64,000 bases of DNA from CAZUDI01 sp964618975 (GTDB lineage: Bacteria; Desulfobacterota; Desulfomonilia; UBA1062), in the NCBI GenBank assembly GCA_964618975.1, contig CAZUDI010000001.1:124001-188000 (forward strand), read 5' to 3'. The notes beneath the pieces are model-generated. The model was not told the DNA's origin. It worked only from the letters and a program-made list of their open reading frames with translations, and did no database searches. Shown here piece after piece: positions 35,177-44,753 of the stretch; positions within the stretch are counted from its first letter, which is position 1; each line of letters opens with the position of its first letter. A program made the position numbers and the translations under genes.

Positions 35177-36031
35177 ATGCAAAGGTTCCACGTCGCGTTT
35201 CTGATGATGCTGTTCATGGGCTATTCCCTGGCCTTTGCACAGCCGCTCGAGGTTTCCGGGGTATACGGCAGCGGAAAAAACATGCTTTTCCTGGCCACCG
35301 GAAGCCCCGGGGAACTGGGGCTGCTGGAGGCCCTGGCCGAGGCCTTCAACGGGCAGAACGACACCAGTGTCCACTGGGTCAAGGCCGGGTCCGGAGCCTC
35401 ACTGAAGCTGCTCAGGGAAAAGAAGGTCGATCTCATCATGGTGCATGCCCCGGAAGACGAAAGGAAGGCCATCGACGAGGGATGGGCCGCCAAGCGTACG
35501 CTCATCGGCTCCAACGAATTCTACATCGTGGGCCCGCCCGATGACCCAGCCGCCATCAGTCAGGCCACCAGCGCCGCCGACGCCTATGCCCGCATCGCAT
35601 CCGCCAGGGCCAAGTTCTTCTCGCGCGGGGACAATTCCGGCACCCACAAGAAAGAGCTCTCCGTCTGGAAGCAGGCCTCTATCGAGCCCTCAGGCACCTG
35701 GTATGTCGTGACCAGGGATTTCATGATGGCCACCCTCAAACGGGCGGACGCTGAGGGCGGATACTTCATGACCGACAGCAGCACCTGGGTCGAAGCCAAG
35801 GGCGACCTCGAACATCTCACCGTGCTCTACCGCGGGGATCCGCTGCTCATCAACACCTATCACGCGCTCTGCCGCCCCGATGGTGACGGCCCCTCGCAGC
35901 CCTACGCCGCCCGCTTCATCGACTTCCTCGTCTCCGAAAAGGGCCAGGGCATCATACGAGACTACGGCGCAAACCTCTACGGAGAATCCCTGTACAACGA
36001 TGCCGCCTACGCCGGGCAATTCGAAGACTGA
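35177..36031 (+). CDS. TupA-like periplasmic tungstate/molybdate-type substrate-binding protein
   Basis: This 284-residue exported protein has a signal peptide ending near residue 21 (LMMLFMGYSLAFAQP) and the TupA pattern. That pattern is LATGSPGELGLLEALAEAF near the start, KAGSGASLKLLREKKVDLIMVHAPEDE, and SRGDNSGTHKKELSVWKQA. TupA proteins bind tungstate for an ABC importer. GGGAGGTACCCACC precedes ATG 35177. No permease (TupB) or ATPase (TupC) gene lies nearby, so this is an orphan binding protein. Tungsten use by aldehyde or benzoyl-CoA-type oxidoreductases would suit such an anaerobe, but the ligand is only inferred. Confidence 0.85.
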   Translation: MQRFHVAFLMMLFMGYSLAFAQPLEVSGVYGSGKNMLFLATGSPGELGLLEALAEAFNGQNDTSVHWVKAGSGASLKLLREKKVDLIMVHAPEDERKAIDEGWAAKRTLIGSNEFYIVGPPDDPAAISQATSAADAYARIASARAKFFSRGDNSGTHKKELSVWKQASIEPSGTWYVVTRDFMMATLKRADAEGGYFMTDSSTWVEAKGDLEHLTVLYRGDPLLINTYHALCRPDGDGPSQPYAARFIDFLVSEKGQGIIRDYGANLYGESLYNDAAYAGQFED

Positions 36032-36072
36032 CGCCTGACCCGATCACAGGCATCGTCACCGGCTCGCACCGA

Positions 36073-36666
36073 TCATGCGAGCACCTCCTGCACGATGGAA
36101 CGTATCGCCTGTGCCACCTCCGGGACCGGTCGGACGGCATCGATGATACGGTGCCGCCGCTCGCGTGCGAGCTGCACGAATCCCTCCCGCACGCGAAGGT
36201 GGAAGGAGCTCTCCTGCCGGTCGAAACGGCTGCGGCGCGAGGGGTCGATGCGGGTCAGGGCCCGGCTCGGGTCCATGTCCAGCACGAGGGTCAGATCCGG
36301 CACGGTCCAGGTGCCGCTGGCCTGCATGAGCGTACGTGTCTGGTCCAGGCCCAGTCCGCCCACGAGGCCCTGATAGACCAGGGTCGAGTCGATAAAGCGG
36401 TCGATGATGACCCAGTCGCCCCTCTTGAGCGCCGGATTGATCAGTTCGATCAGGTTGCGCCTGCGGGCGGCCAGCACGAGCAGGAGCTCGGTCAGAGGGT
36501 CGAGCTCCTGCTTCAGGAAGAGCCCCCGGATCTCCTCGGAGAAAGGGGTGCCTCCGGGCTCCCTGAACGAGAGCACCGCAAGCCCCCTCTCTCCCAGATA
36601 CTCGGCCAGCAGGCAGGCCTGGGTGGACTTACCCACCCCCTCCCCGCCCTCGAGGCTGATGATCAC
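36073..36666 (-). CDS. tmk: thymidylate kinase
   Basis: This 197-residue P-loop kinase phosphorylates dTMP to dTDP. The P-loop GGEGVGKST is at residues 7-15, the DR motif reads IIDRFIDST, and a LID-region RRSRFDRQESSFH follows. Length is normal. The start codon overlaps the ppdK stop by 4 bp (ATGA), so translation of the two genes is probably coupled. Confidence 0.95.
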   Translation of the reverse strand: MIISLEGGEGVGKSTQACLLAEYLGERGLAVLSFREPGGTPFSEEIRGLFLKQELDPLTELLLVLAARRRNLIELINPALKRGDWVIIDRFIDSTLVYQGLVGGLGLDQTRTLMQASGTWTVPDLTLVLDMDPSRALTRIDPSRRSRFDRQESSFHLRVREGFVQLARERRHRIIDAVRPVPEVAQAIRSIVQEVLA

Positions 36667-39323
36667 GCGTCGTTAAGCGCAGCGTGCGCGGCGGCCAGCC
36701 GCGCGATGGGCACCCGGTAGGGCGAGCAGCTCACGTAGTTGAGCCCCACCTGATGGCAGAAGGCGATGGAGGACGGCTCGCCGCCGTGCTCGCCGCAGAT
36801 GCCGCACTTGAGGTCGGCCCGCGTCGTGCGCCCCTTCTCGACCCCCATCCGGACCAGCTGCCCTACCCCGCTGGTGTCCAGGGCCATGAAGGGGTCCTTG
36901 GGCAGCACCTTCTTGGCCACATAGATGGGCAGGAACTTGCCGGCATCGTCACGCGAGAGCCCGAAGGTGGTCTGGGTGAGGTCGTTGGTGCCGAACGAGA
37001 AGAACTCGGCCTGCTGGGCGATCTCGTCGGCGGTGAGTGCCGCCCGCGGCAGCTCGATCATGGTGCCCACAAGGTATTTCATTTCCACCCCGGCCTGTTG
37101 CAGGATCTCCTCGGCCACCTGCACGGTCATTTCCCTAAGGATGGCCAGTTCCCGGACGTGCCCCACGAGGGGGATCATGATCTCGGGCTTGACCTTCACG
37201 CCCGCCCGGGCACACTCGCAGGCGGCCTCCATGATGGCGCGCACCTGCATCTCGTAGATCTCGGGATAGGTCACCCCCAGGCGGCAACCCCGGTGCCCCA
37301 GCATGGGATTGGCCTCATGCAGGGCGTCGCGTTTGGATCGCAGCTCGTCCAGGGGCACCCTGAGGCTCTCGGCCACCTCCTTGAGTTCCTCCTCGGTGTG
37401 GGGCAGGAATTCGTGCAGCGGCGGGTCGAGCAGCCGGATGGTGACGGGCAGCCCGTCCATGGCCTCGAATATTCCCTTGAAATCACCCTTCTGCATGGGT
37501 TTGATCTTGTCGAGCGCTTTCCGGCGGCCGGCCTCGTCGTCGGCCAGGATCATCTCGCGCACGGCCAGAATGCGGTTGCCCTCGAAGAACATGTGCTCGG
37601 TACGGCACAAGCCGATGCCCTCGGCGCCGAAATCGCGGGCCACCCGAGCGTCTTTGGGGGTGTCGGCGTTGGTCCGCACCCCCAGCCGCCGGAAATCATC
37701 GGCCCACTCCATGACGGTGCCGAAGGCCCCCGACAGGGACGGTTCCACCGTGGGGCATTCGCCCAGAATCACCTCGCCCGTGCTCCCGTCCAGGGTAAGG
37801 AAGTCACCCCTGGCGATCGTCTGCCCCCCCAGGCTGCATTTCTGGGCGGCCAGGTCCACGGAGAGCCCCGAGCAGCCCGCCACGCAGCACTTGCCCATGC
37901 CGCGGGCCACCACCGCCGCGTGCGAGGTCATCCCGCCCCGGGCGGTGAGTACGCCCTGGGAGACATCCATGCCGTGGATATCCTCGGGCGAGGTCTCCAC
38001 CCGCACCAGGATCACCTTCTCGCCGCGGGCGGCCTCCACCTCGGCGTCCTCGGCCGAGAAGACCACCCGGCCCACGGCCGCCCCCGGAGAGGCCGGCAGG
38101 CCCTTACCGATGACCTGCTTGTCGGCGGAGGGGTCGATCATGGGGTGCAGCAGCTGGTCGATCTGGGCCGGGTCCACCCTGAGGACGGCCTCCTCGCGTG
38201 TGATGAGCCCCTCTTCCACCATGTCCACGGCGATGGCGACCGCTGCGGCCGCGGTGCGTTTGCCCGTGCGGGTCTGCAGCATCCAGAGGTTGCCCTCCTG
38301 CACGGTGAATTCGATGTCCTGCATGTCCTGGTAGTGTTTTTCCAGGGTCAGGTAGACCTCTTCGAGCTGGCGGTACTGCTCGGGGAAGACCTCCTCCATG
38401 GAGGCCTCATTCGCGTGGTGTTTGCCCTGGATATTGATGGGCATGGGGGTGCGGATGCCGGCCACCACGTCCTCGCCCTGGGCGTTCTGCAGGTACTCGC
38501 CGAAGAAGACGTTCTCGCCCGTGGCGGGGTCGCGGGTGAAGGCCACCCCGGTGGCCGAGCCATCACCCATGTTGCCGAAGACCATGGACTGGACATTGAC
38601 GGCCGTGCCCCAGTCGTCGGGGATGCTGTTGAGGCGGCGGTAGGTGATGGCCCGCGGGGTGTTCCAGGAGCGGAACACCGCGTTGATGCCGCCCCACAGC
38701 TGTTCCATGGGGTCGGTGGGCAGGTTCTCGCCCGTCAGCTCCAGCACCTTCTCCTTGAGGGCCTCCACGAGCTGTTTGAGATCGGCGGCCGTGAGCTCGG
38801 TATCGAGCCTGACCCCCTTGAGCTCCTTGATCTTCTCGAGTTCCGCCTCCAGGGCATGGGAATCGGCGCCCATGACCACATCGGCATACATCTGCACGAA
38901 GCGGCGGTAGCAGTCATAGGCGAAGCGCTCGTTGCCGCTCATCTTGATGAGGCCGTGCACGGTCTCGTCGTTGATGCCGAGGTTGAGCACCGTATCCATC
39001 ATGCCCGGCATGGAGGCCCGGGCGCCGGAACGCACGGAGAAGAGCAGCGGGGCCTCGGGGTCGCCGAAGCCCAGGCCCATGGCCTTCTCCACCTTGCGGA
39101 TGGCCTCTTTGACCTGTGACTTGACCTCCTTGGGCAGACCCTGGGTCTCGTAGTACATGGCGCAGACCTCGGTCGATATGGTGAATCCCGGCGGCACAGG
39201 AATGCCCAGATTGCTCATCTCGGCCAGATTGGCCCCCTTGCCCCCGAGGAGCTCCTTCATGCTGGCGCTGCCTTCCGCCTTGGTCCCCTTGCCCCCGAAC
39301 AGATACACATATTTAGTCGCCAT
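36663..39323 (-). CDS. ppdK: pyruvate, phosphate dikinase
   Basis: PPDK interconverts pyruvate, ATP and Pi with PEP, AMP and PPi, giving a gluconeogenic entry from pyruvate when growing on acetate or fatty acids. The 886-residue chain has the ATP-grasp N-terminal domain (GGKGANLAEM near residue 27, and SVRSGARASMPGMMDTVLN). The phosphohistidine domain has His468 in GGMTSHAAVVARGMG. The PEP/pyruvate barrel has the catalytic cysteine in LKCGICGEHGGEP near the end. GAAAAGGAG precedes the ATG. The 270 bp upstream are AT-rich near the start, with tandem TATACT-like motifs that could serve as the promoter. Confidence 0.97.
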   Translation of the reverse strand: MATKYVYLFGGKGTKAEGSASMKELLGGKGANLAEMSNLGIPVPPGFTISTEVCAMYYETQGLPKEVKSQVKEAIRKVEKAMGLGFGDPEAPLLFSVRSGARASMPGMMDTVLNLGINDETVHGLIKMSGNERFAYDCYRRFVQMYADVVMGADSHALEAELEKIKELKGVRLDTELTAADLKQLVEALKEKVLELTGENLPTDPMEQLWGGINAVFRSWNTPRAITYRRLNSIPDDWGTAVNVQSMVFGNMGDGSATGVAFTRDPATGENVFFGEYLQNAQGEDVVAGIRTPMPINIQGKHHANEASMEEVFPEQYRQLEEVYLTLEKHYQDMQDIEFTVQEGNLWMLQTRTGKRTAAAAVAIAVDMVEEGLITREEAVLRVDPAQIDQLLHPMIDPSADKQVIGKGLPASPGAAVGRVVFSAEDAEVEAARGEKVILVRVETSPEDIHGMDVSQGVLTARGGMTSHAAVVARGMGKCCVAGCSGLSVDLAAQKCSLGGQTIARGDFLTLDGSTGEVILGECPTVEPSLSGAFGTVMEWADDFRRLGVRTNADTPKDARVARDFGAEGIGLCRTEHMFFEGNRILAVREMILADDEAGRRKALDKIKPMQKGDFKGIFEAMDGLPVTIRLLDPPLHEFLPHTEEELKEVAESLRVPLDELRSKRDALHEANPMLGHRGCRLGVTYPEIYEMQVRAIMEAACECARAGVKVKPEIMIPLVGHVRELAILREMTVQVAEEILQQAGVEMKYLVGTMIELPRAALTADEIAQQAEFFSFGTNDLTQTTFGLSRDDAGKFLPIYVAKKVLPKDPFMALDTSGVGQLVRMGVEKGRTTRADLKCGICGEHGGEPSSIAFCHQVGLNYVSCSPYRVPIARLAAAHAALNDA

Positions 39324-39461
39324 ATAAATCTCCTTTTCTCGACATAGTCACGAATTGGGAATTCACTCTATATGAAGTATATCGATAGTATAAATAATCT
39401 TTGGTGATCAAGCAAAAAATGTCTGCGCCCCCGATCATAAGTTTTTGAAATGAAGGGCACA

Positions 39462-39545
39462 TTTAATCCTCATGGATCGTCTTCCCTTACCGCTTACGGC
39501 TCCAATGGGGACTTTGGGGCCTGCCCCGGGGTTCATACCCGTGTC
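39462..39545 (-). repeat. REP-family repeat, diverged
   Basis: Read on the minus strand it has the head GGGTATGAACCCCGGGGCAG and the diverged core GCCGTAAGCGGTAAGGGAAG, with a GAGGATTAAA tail. It lies between the FAD protein stop and the ppdK promoter. Confidence 0.55.
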
Positions 39546-39593
39546 TGCGGCAACCCCGGGGCCAGCGGCAGGCAGTCAGATCGCGGATTCGGC

Positions 39594-40934
39594 CTAAGCC
39601 GCCGTACCCGCGATCGAGCGGGCCGCGATCACCCCGGAGCAGCTGGCCTGCATCAGGCCGCGAGTGATGCCGGCCCCGTCGCCGATCACGTAGAGCCCCT
39701 CGATGCAGGTCATGAGGGTCTCATCCAGCTGGATGCGGTTGGAGTAGAACTTCACCTCCACGCCGTATAGGAGGGTATGGTCCGAATTCACCCCCGGGCA
39801 GAGCCGGTCGAGGCAGGCCAGCATCTCGATGATGTTGGTGAGGATGCGGTAGGGAAAGCAGTAGCTCAGGTCCCCGGGGGTGGCCTCCCTGAGCGTCGGC
39901 CGCGTAGTGCAGCGGTCGAGTCGGCTGGCGGTGGTGCGGCGCCCGCCCAGCAGATCCCCCAGCCGCTGGAGGATGACTCCCTTGCCCAGCATGTTCGCCA
40001 TGGAGGCCACCGACTTCCCGTAGCCGATGGGATCGTCGAAGGGCTCGGTGAAACTCGAGCTCACCAGCAGGGCGAAGTTGGTGTTCTCGGTACGCCGATT
40101 GGCCCAGGAATGGCCGTTGACGGTCAACAGTTCCCCCACGGTCTCGCGCACCACCTCCCCGTAGGGATTCATGCAGAAGGTGCGCACCTTGTCATCAAAG
40201 GTCTTCGAGTAGTAGACGAGCTTGGTTTCGTAGGCCTGCCGCGTGAATTCCTCCATCACCACCGCGGGCAGTTCCACGCGCACGCCGAGATCCACGGGAT
40301 TGGTCCAGGTCTGAAGCCCCAGATCCCGGGCCTGTTCGGCCATCCAGGCCGCCCCGACCCGCCCGGGCGCCACGATCACGGAGCGCGCCTCCAGGATGGA
40401 TCCGTCCGCCAGCTTCACCCCCTGTATGCGCCCCTGGCTCTCGATGAGGGCCTCCACCCGGGAATTGCAGAGGATCCTGAGCTTCCCCTGTAGCTGGTCG
40501 TGCATGTCTCTCAGGATACTGTAGCAGTTCTCCGTCCCGATATGGCGCACACGTGCAGGCACATAGAGCAGGCTCGCCAGCCGCGCCCGTGCCGACAGGG
40601 CGGCCGCCGCGTCGCTGTCCACCGCAAAGACTCTGCCCGTCTCGGGGTATCCGGCGTAGATCCCGTCCACATAGTCTAGCAGCGCCATAAGCTCGTCCTC
40701 GGGCATGAGGCTGTGCAGCTGTCCGCCAACGTCGGTGGAGATGGTGAGCTTGCCGTCGCTGTAGGCTCCGGCCCCTCCCCAGCCCACCAGCATATCCTTG
40801 CCCTTGCGCGTGCGCTCGGAAATATCCCGGCCCTGCTCGACGATCACGACCTCCAGCCGGGGCGCGAGCCGCATGAGTTCGAGCCCGGCGAAGATGCCCG
40901 CCGGCCCGGCTCCGATAATGACGACATCAGCCAT
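39594..40934 (-). CDS. FAD-dependent dehydrogenase-like protein (COG2509)
   Basis: This 446-residue flavoprotein begins MADVVIIGAGPAGIFAGLELMR (dinucleotide-binding GxGxxG). It has WGGAGAYSDGKLTIS near residue 55, VIVAPGRVGAAWM, and a C-terminal VIGDGAGITRGLMQASCSGVIAARSI, all typical of COG2509 (uncharacterised FAD-dependent dehydrogenases). The substrate is not known. ATG 40934 (GAGAGGTGAAT upstream) is preferred to a longer in-frame start. It overlaps the end of the LptG-like gene by 8 bp and so belongs to that operon. Confidence 0.87.
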   Translation of the reverse strand: MADVVIIGAGPAGIFAGLELMRLAPRLEVVIVEQGRDISERTRKGKDMLVGWGGAGAYSDGKLTISTDVGGQLHSLMPEDELMALLDYVDGIYAGYPETGRVFAVDSDAAAALSARARLASLLYVPARVRHIGTENCYSILRDMHDQLQGKLRILCNSRVEALIESQGRIQGVKLADGSILEARSVIVAPGRVGAAWMAEQARDLGLQTWTNPVDLGVRVELPAVVMEEFTRQAYETKLVYYSKTFDDKVRTFCMNPYGEVVRETVGELLTVNGHSWANRRTENTNFALLVSSSFTEPFDDPIGYGKSVASMANMLGKGVILQRLGDLLGGRRTTASRLDRCTTRPTLREATPGDLSYCFPYRILTNIIEMLACLDRLCPGVNSDHTLLYGVEVKFYSNRIQLDETLMTCIEGLYVIGDGAGITRGLMQASCSGVIAARSIAGTAA

Positions 40935-42012
40935 ATTCACCTCTCTTTCGGTACAGCGTGATCGAGCCGACGCCCAGGGCCGCCAGATTGGCCGTCCAGG
41001 ATGCCAGCATCGGCGGGAGCAGACCCGCCTGTCCCAGGGAAACACACCCGGAATGCAGGGCCCAGTACACAAGACCGAGCACGATCCCGAAGGCGATGCC
41101 CCGGGCGATGCCCCCGGTGCGGGGGAAGCGCATGCCGAAGGGCAGCACGAGCAGCACCATGATCAGGGGAGCCGCCGCGAAGCTGATGCGGCTATGGTAG
41201 AAGGTCGCGACCTTGCAGGTGGGTATACCGTCAGCCCTCAGACGCAGCAGGTAGCGTCTGAGCTCGCCGATGGTGAGCACCTCGGGCCGGGCGCGGGCCA
41301 TCACCAGGTCTTCCGGACCCCGCTTCAGCGGGAGGGTTTCTCCCGGGGGCTCCTCCACGATCCCCTCCTGACTCATGTGGATGGTCTTCATCCCTTCGGC
41401 GCTCCAGGCCTCCCCGTTCCAGCGGGCGCTGCGGGCGGTGACAATGGCATCCAAACGGCCCGAATTCAAGGAATAGCACGTGATGTTCTGCATAGTTGCG
41501 GCCTGGATATCCAGATGCCCCACATAATAGATGCGCTCTGCCACCTTGAACCTTCCCCCGGTGACGGAGAAGCTGCCGTGGACATCGCGGTTGCGGATGT
41601 AGACATCCTCGATGCGGTCCGCCTGACGCTGGGACAGAGGGTAGACCTGGAAGGAGACCCCTGCCATCACGACGGTGGCGATGAGGCCCACGATGAGATA
41701 CGGCAGGTAGATGGCGGCGTTCGTCACGGAACAGGTCTGCATGGCGATGGTCTCCAGGTGACGCGAGAAGAGTGCCTGCACGGCGAGAATCCCCAAACAG
41801 AGCGAAAAAGGCAGGACCCAGTAGACCACCTGCGGGACGGAATAGGCCATGAAGGCCAGCATGGTGGTCAGGTCCGTATCGTGCTCGGCGAACATCGAGA
41901 TGCTCGAGAAGAAACGGGAGATCATCACGAGCAGCACAAAGCTCACCAGGGCGGCGGTCCACATGCGGACGGCCCGGTTGAAGATATACCGAAAGAGGGT
42001 TCCGGTTCTCAC
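40927..42012 (-). CDS. lptG: YjgP/YjgQ-family permease (LptG-like)
   Basis: This 361-residue integral membrane protein has three N-terminal and three C-terminal hydrophobic segments flanking a roughly 150-residue periplasmic beta-jellyroll-like region. That is the LptF/LptG layout. These proteins form the inner-membrane channel of the LptB2FG lipopolysaccharide exporter. A GTG at 42012 overlaps the upstream stop (GTGA) and has AAGGGGGGG before it, so it is chosen over an ATG 39 bp further upstream. Pairing with the preceding homologue supports the F/G assignment. Which is F and which is G rests on order only. Confidence 0.85.
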   Translation of the reverse strand: MRTGTLFRYIFNRAVRMWTAALVSFVLLVMISRFFSSISMFAEHDTDLTTMLAFMAYSVPQVVYWVLPFSLCLGILAVQALFSRHLETIAMQTCSVTNAAIYLPYLIVGLIATVVMAGVSFQVYPLSQRQADRIEDVYIRNRDVHGSFSVTGGRFKVAERIYYVGHLDIQAATMQNITCYSLNSGRLDAIVTARSARWNGEAWSAEGMKTIHMSQEGIVEEPPGETLPLKRGPEDLVMARARPEVLTIGELRRYLLRLRADGIPTCKVATFYHSRISFAAAPLIMVLLVLPFGMRFPRTGGIARGIAFGIVLGLVYWALHSGCVSLGQAGLLPPMLASWTANLAALGVGSITLYRKRGEYG

Positions 42013-43058
42013 GCGCCCCCCCTTGTGCGTCCGAGAGCGCGCCAGATCCATACCGCGCTGAGCGCGGCGAAGAACACCAGATTGGGCAACCAGGCGCCCA
42101 GCAGGGGGTTGAGCAGCAGCCCCTTGACCAGGCGATCCGCGAAGACGAACACGAGATAGTAGCCGAAAATCGTCCCCACACCCATGACAAAGCCCGTGAA
42201 ACGCGGCGAGCGGGGGCGCTGCACCCCGAAGGTGATGCCGATCAGTCCCAGGAGGAGATTCAGCAGGGGGAAACTCAGGCGGTTGTGGTACTCCTTGATC
42301 CAGCGGGGATTGGGCCAGGTCTTGATCATGTCGTGGAACTCGGCCTGCGTGGCCCCCTCGTAGGTCCCGATATCCAGGTCGCGCCCCAGATCGGTCTGTA
42401 GGGAAAAAAGGTAGTCGTCGAAGGTGATGTAGCGAACCAACTCCTCGTCGCGCATGAACATGCTGCCGGACTTGAGCCTCATGATGACCTCCCCGGCGTC
42501 GATGGCCAGGGCCCCCTTCTGGGCCGTGATCACCCAGTGGTCCTTGGTCTCCAGAAACACCCCCAGTAGTTCCTGGTTCACCGTATCCACCGCGTCCACA
42601 TAGAAGACCATATCCTTGAAGGTGTCATCGAAGACCTGCTCCTGGATAAAGGCATAGATCTTCTCGTGCGCGCCTTTAAGCAGCACCCCCTGAATGCGCT
42701 TGATGGACAGCGGGCCGAGATAGGTGGCGATCGACAGCTGCACCAGGCAGCAGACCAGGGAAAAGATGACGATGGGGGCATACAGGACGCGGTTCTTCAC
42801 CCCGCAGGCCTTCATGGCGACGATCTCGGATTCGGAGGAGAGCTTCTCCAGGACCATGAGCACGCTGAACAGCAAGGCCATGGGGATGATAAACACGGCC
42901 ATGGGCACCATGGCCAGCAGCAGCACGTCGGCATCCTTGAGGGAAACCAGCCGCCCCACCTTGATCCACTCCACGATGAGCATCACCCCGTAGAGCACGC
43001 CCAAGGCGGCGAAGAAACCCTTGAGGATATTCCCGGTGAGGTATCTGTTGATCGTCAT
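42009..43058 (-). CDS. lptF: YjgP/YjgQ-family permease (LptF-like)
   Basis: This 349-residue permease has the same topology as the next gene: N-terminal helices (ILKGFFAALGVLYGVMLIVE...), the family motif EKLSSESEIVAMKACGV on a cytoplasmic loop (contact with the LptB ATPase), a periplasmic domain, and C-terminal helices. It should help extract lipopolysaccharide from the inner membrane. It is the first gene of a three-gene overlapping set (LptF, LptG, FAD protein). No clear Shine-Dalgarno precedes the ATG. The LptB ATPase is not in the window. Confidence 0.86.
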   Translation of the reverse strand: MTINRYLTGNILKGFFAALGVLYGVMLIVEWIKVGRLVSLKDADVLLLAMVPMAVFIIPMALLFSVLMVLEKLSSESEIVAMKACGVKNRVLYAPIVIFSLVCCLVQLSIATYLGPLSIKRIQGVLLKGAHEKIYAFIQEQVFDDTFKDMVFYVDAVDTVNQELLGVFLETKDHWVITAQKGALAIDAGEVIMRLKSGSMFMRDEELVRYITFDDYLFSLQTDLGRDLDIGTYEGATQAEFHDMIKTWPNPRWIKEYHNRLSFPLLNLLLGLIGITFGVQRPRSPRFTGFVMGVGTIFGYYLVFVFADRLVKGLLLNPLLGAWLPNLVFFAALSAVWIWRALGRTRGGA

Positions 43059-43130
43059 GACGGCGGGAACTTATGCGTCGGCGCTACGGCCGAAGCCTTG
43101 GACATGTACGCCGATTGCCTCCACGCCTGC

Positions 43131-43547
43131 CTACTCACCGATAATCTTCACCAAAACCCGTTTGCGACGGCGACCGTCGAATTCGCCGTAAAAGATCTGC
43201 TCCCACGGTCCGAAGTCCAGCCGGGCCTCACTGACGGCCACCACGACCTCCCGACCCATGATCTGCCGCTTCATGTGGCCGTCGGCGTTATCCTCGCCCA
43301 CGTTGTGGCGGTACTGCGAGACCGGGGCATGCGGGGCCAGCCTTTCCAGCCATTCCCCGAAATCATGGTGCAGGCCGTGTTCGTCGTCATTGATGAAGAC
43401 ACTGGCCGTTATGTGCATGGCATTGACCAGGACCAGACCTTCCCTCACACCGCTTAGCCGCACACACTCCTCGACCTGAGGGGTGATGTTGATGAATTCC
43501 ACCCGGTTCTTCGTCTGGAACCACAGTTCCTTGCGGTATGATTGCAT
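43131..43547 (-). CDS. YjbQ family protein (UPF0047, secondary thiamine-phosphate synthase-like)
   Basis: This 138-residue protein begins MQSYRKELWFQTKNRVEFINIT. It carries the UPF0047 pattern LVLVNAMHITASVFINDDEHGLHHDFGEWLE (cut at DDEHGLH), then GREVVVAVSEARLDFGPWEQIFYGEFDGRRRKRVLVKI. Members show weak thiamine phosphate synthase activity when tested in other organisms, and the physiological role is unclear. The second ATG (43547) has GGAGG 7 bases upstream and is preferred over 43553. It stands alone between the LptF gene and the OmpA-type gene. Confidence 0.9.
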   Translation of the reverse strand: MQSYRKELWFQTKNRVEFINITPQVEECVRLSGVREGLVLVNAMHITASVFINDDEHGLHHDFGEWLERLAPHAPVSQYRHNVGEDNADGHMKRQIMGREVVVAVSEARLDFGPWEQIFYGEFDGRRRKRVLVKIIGE

Positions 43548-43761
43548 GGCCATCCCTCCCTGCTTGCTCTGGGACTGTAACAGATTTACGCGAAACATCA
43601 ATGCGTTTTTCCCTATCCCTGGCAGAGAGGGACTGAACATCACGGTTGCGGGAGAGGCGCTATGGTGATAATACGGGTGAGTGGGGACAACCCATGGATA
43701 TAAGCGGACTCGGTGGCGTGGGCGTCAGGACAGGGGGTTGTGTTCAATGCGGGGAGTGTAC

Positions 43762-44571
43762 GTGAATCGATCCACAATAAAGGGCCTCTTGATCGCTGTT
43801 TTGCTTGTTATGGCTGGTTTTGTCTCCGGATGCACACAGAAATATACGGTAAAGGAATACGATGCCGTACGCCTGGAGATGGAGTCCTGCCGGCAGGCGC
43901 TGGAGGATTCCCGCGAGGAAAACACCCGGCTCTCGCAGGAACTCTCCGAGAAAGAGCGCCAGAACGAACGCAACACCGTCGCGATCAGGGACTGTCAGGA
44001 CGAGAAACAGACCCTGCTCGACAAGAATATCGAGTGCTTAGAGAACAACAAGATCCTGCTCTCCCAGATATCCCACTTCAAGAGCCTCATGCAGGAACGC
44101 AAAGAGGCCCAGTGGCGCCTGAACAAGGCCTACGAGTATGTGCTGTCCCTGCTGGATACGGAACGCGTGAACGATCAGGCCTACATCATCAAGACCAACG
44201 AACGCATCAAGATCGTGCTGCCGCAGCGGGTGCTCTTCCCCACCGCACGCAGCGCCTGGCTCACACCCAGAGGCGCCCGCATCATCGAGAAGATCGCCCA
44301 CGGCATGAAACAGATGGATCCCGGGTACATCGAGATCGCGGGGCATACCGACAACGAGGCCCTGCCCGAGAGCACCCAGAAGGTCTATCCCACGAACTGG
44401 CACCTGGCGCAGGCACGCTCGCTTTCCGTTCTGGGTGTCTTCGAACAGCAGGGCTTTCCTCGCGACAAGATCAGTGCGATCTCCTTTGCCGACACACGCC
44501 CCATCGCCGACAACTCCTCGGCCGACGGGCGCGCCATGAACCGGCGTGTGGAGATCATCATCCTGCCCTGA
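43762..44571 (+). CDS. OmpA/MotB-domain lipoprotein with coiled coil
   Basis: This roughly 269-residue lipoprotein has a signal (STIKGLLIAVLLVMAGFVSGC) with lipobox VSGC. A charged coiled coil follows (about residues 35-120, rich in Glu/Arg/Gln). The C-terminal OmpA-like peptidoglycan-binding domain reads PGYIEIAGHTDN, LAQARSLSVLGVF and SADGRAMNRRVEII. It should link the outer membrane to peptidoglycan. GTG 43762 has GGGGAG 5 bases upstream. ATG 43747, five codons earlier in frame, is the alternative. Confidence 0.88.
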   Translation: MNRSTIKGLLIAVLLVMAGFVSGCTQKYTVKEYDAVRLEMESCRQALEDSREENTRLSQELSEKERQNERNTVAIRDCQDEKQTLLDKNIECLENNKILLSQISHFKSLMQERKEAQWRLNKAYEYVLSLLDTERVNDQAYIIKTNERIKIVLPQRVLFPTARSAWLTPRGARIIEKIAHGMKQMDPGYIEIAGHTDNEALPESTQKVYPTNWHLAQARSLSVLGVFEQQGFPRDKISAISFADTRPIADNSSADGRAMNRRVEIIILP

Positions 44572-44753
44572 AGGGGCGGCTACGAAACGGCCACACCATC
44601 CGCCAACCGTACCGGTCGGACGACTCATCATTTTCCCCGGTCATTCACGGCGACTTGAGGGATCTTTGCCCGGCCCTCCCGGGAAGGCCGCCACAGATTA
44701 TCCGTTGATGCCCTACCCCCCAGAAGCGCCGTGGCTAATCGCATCCCGGCATC

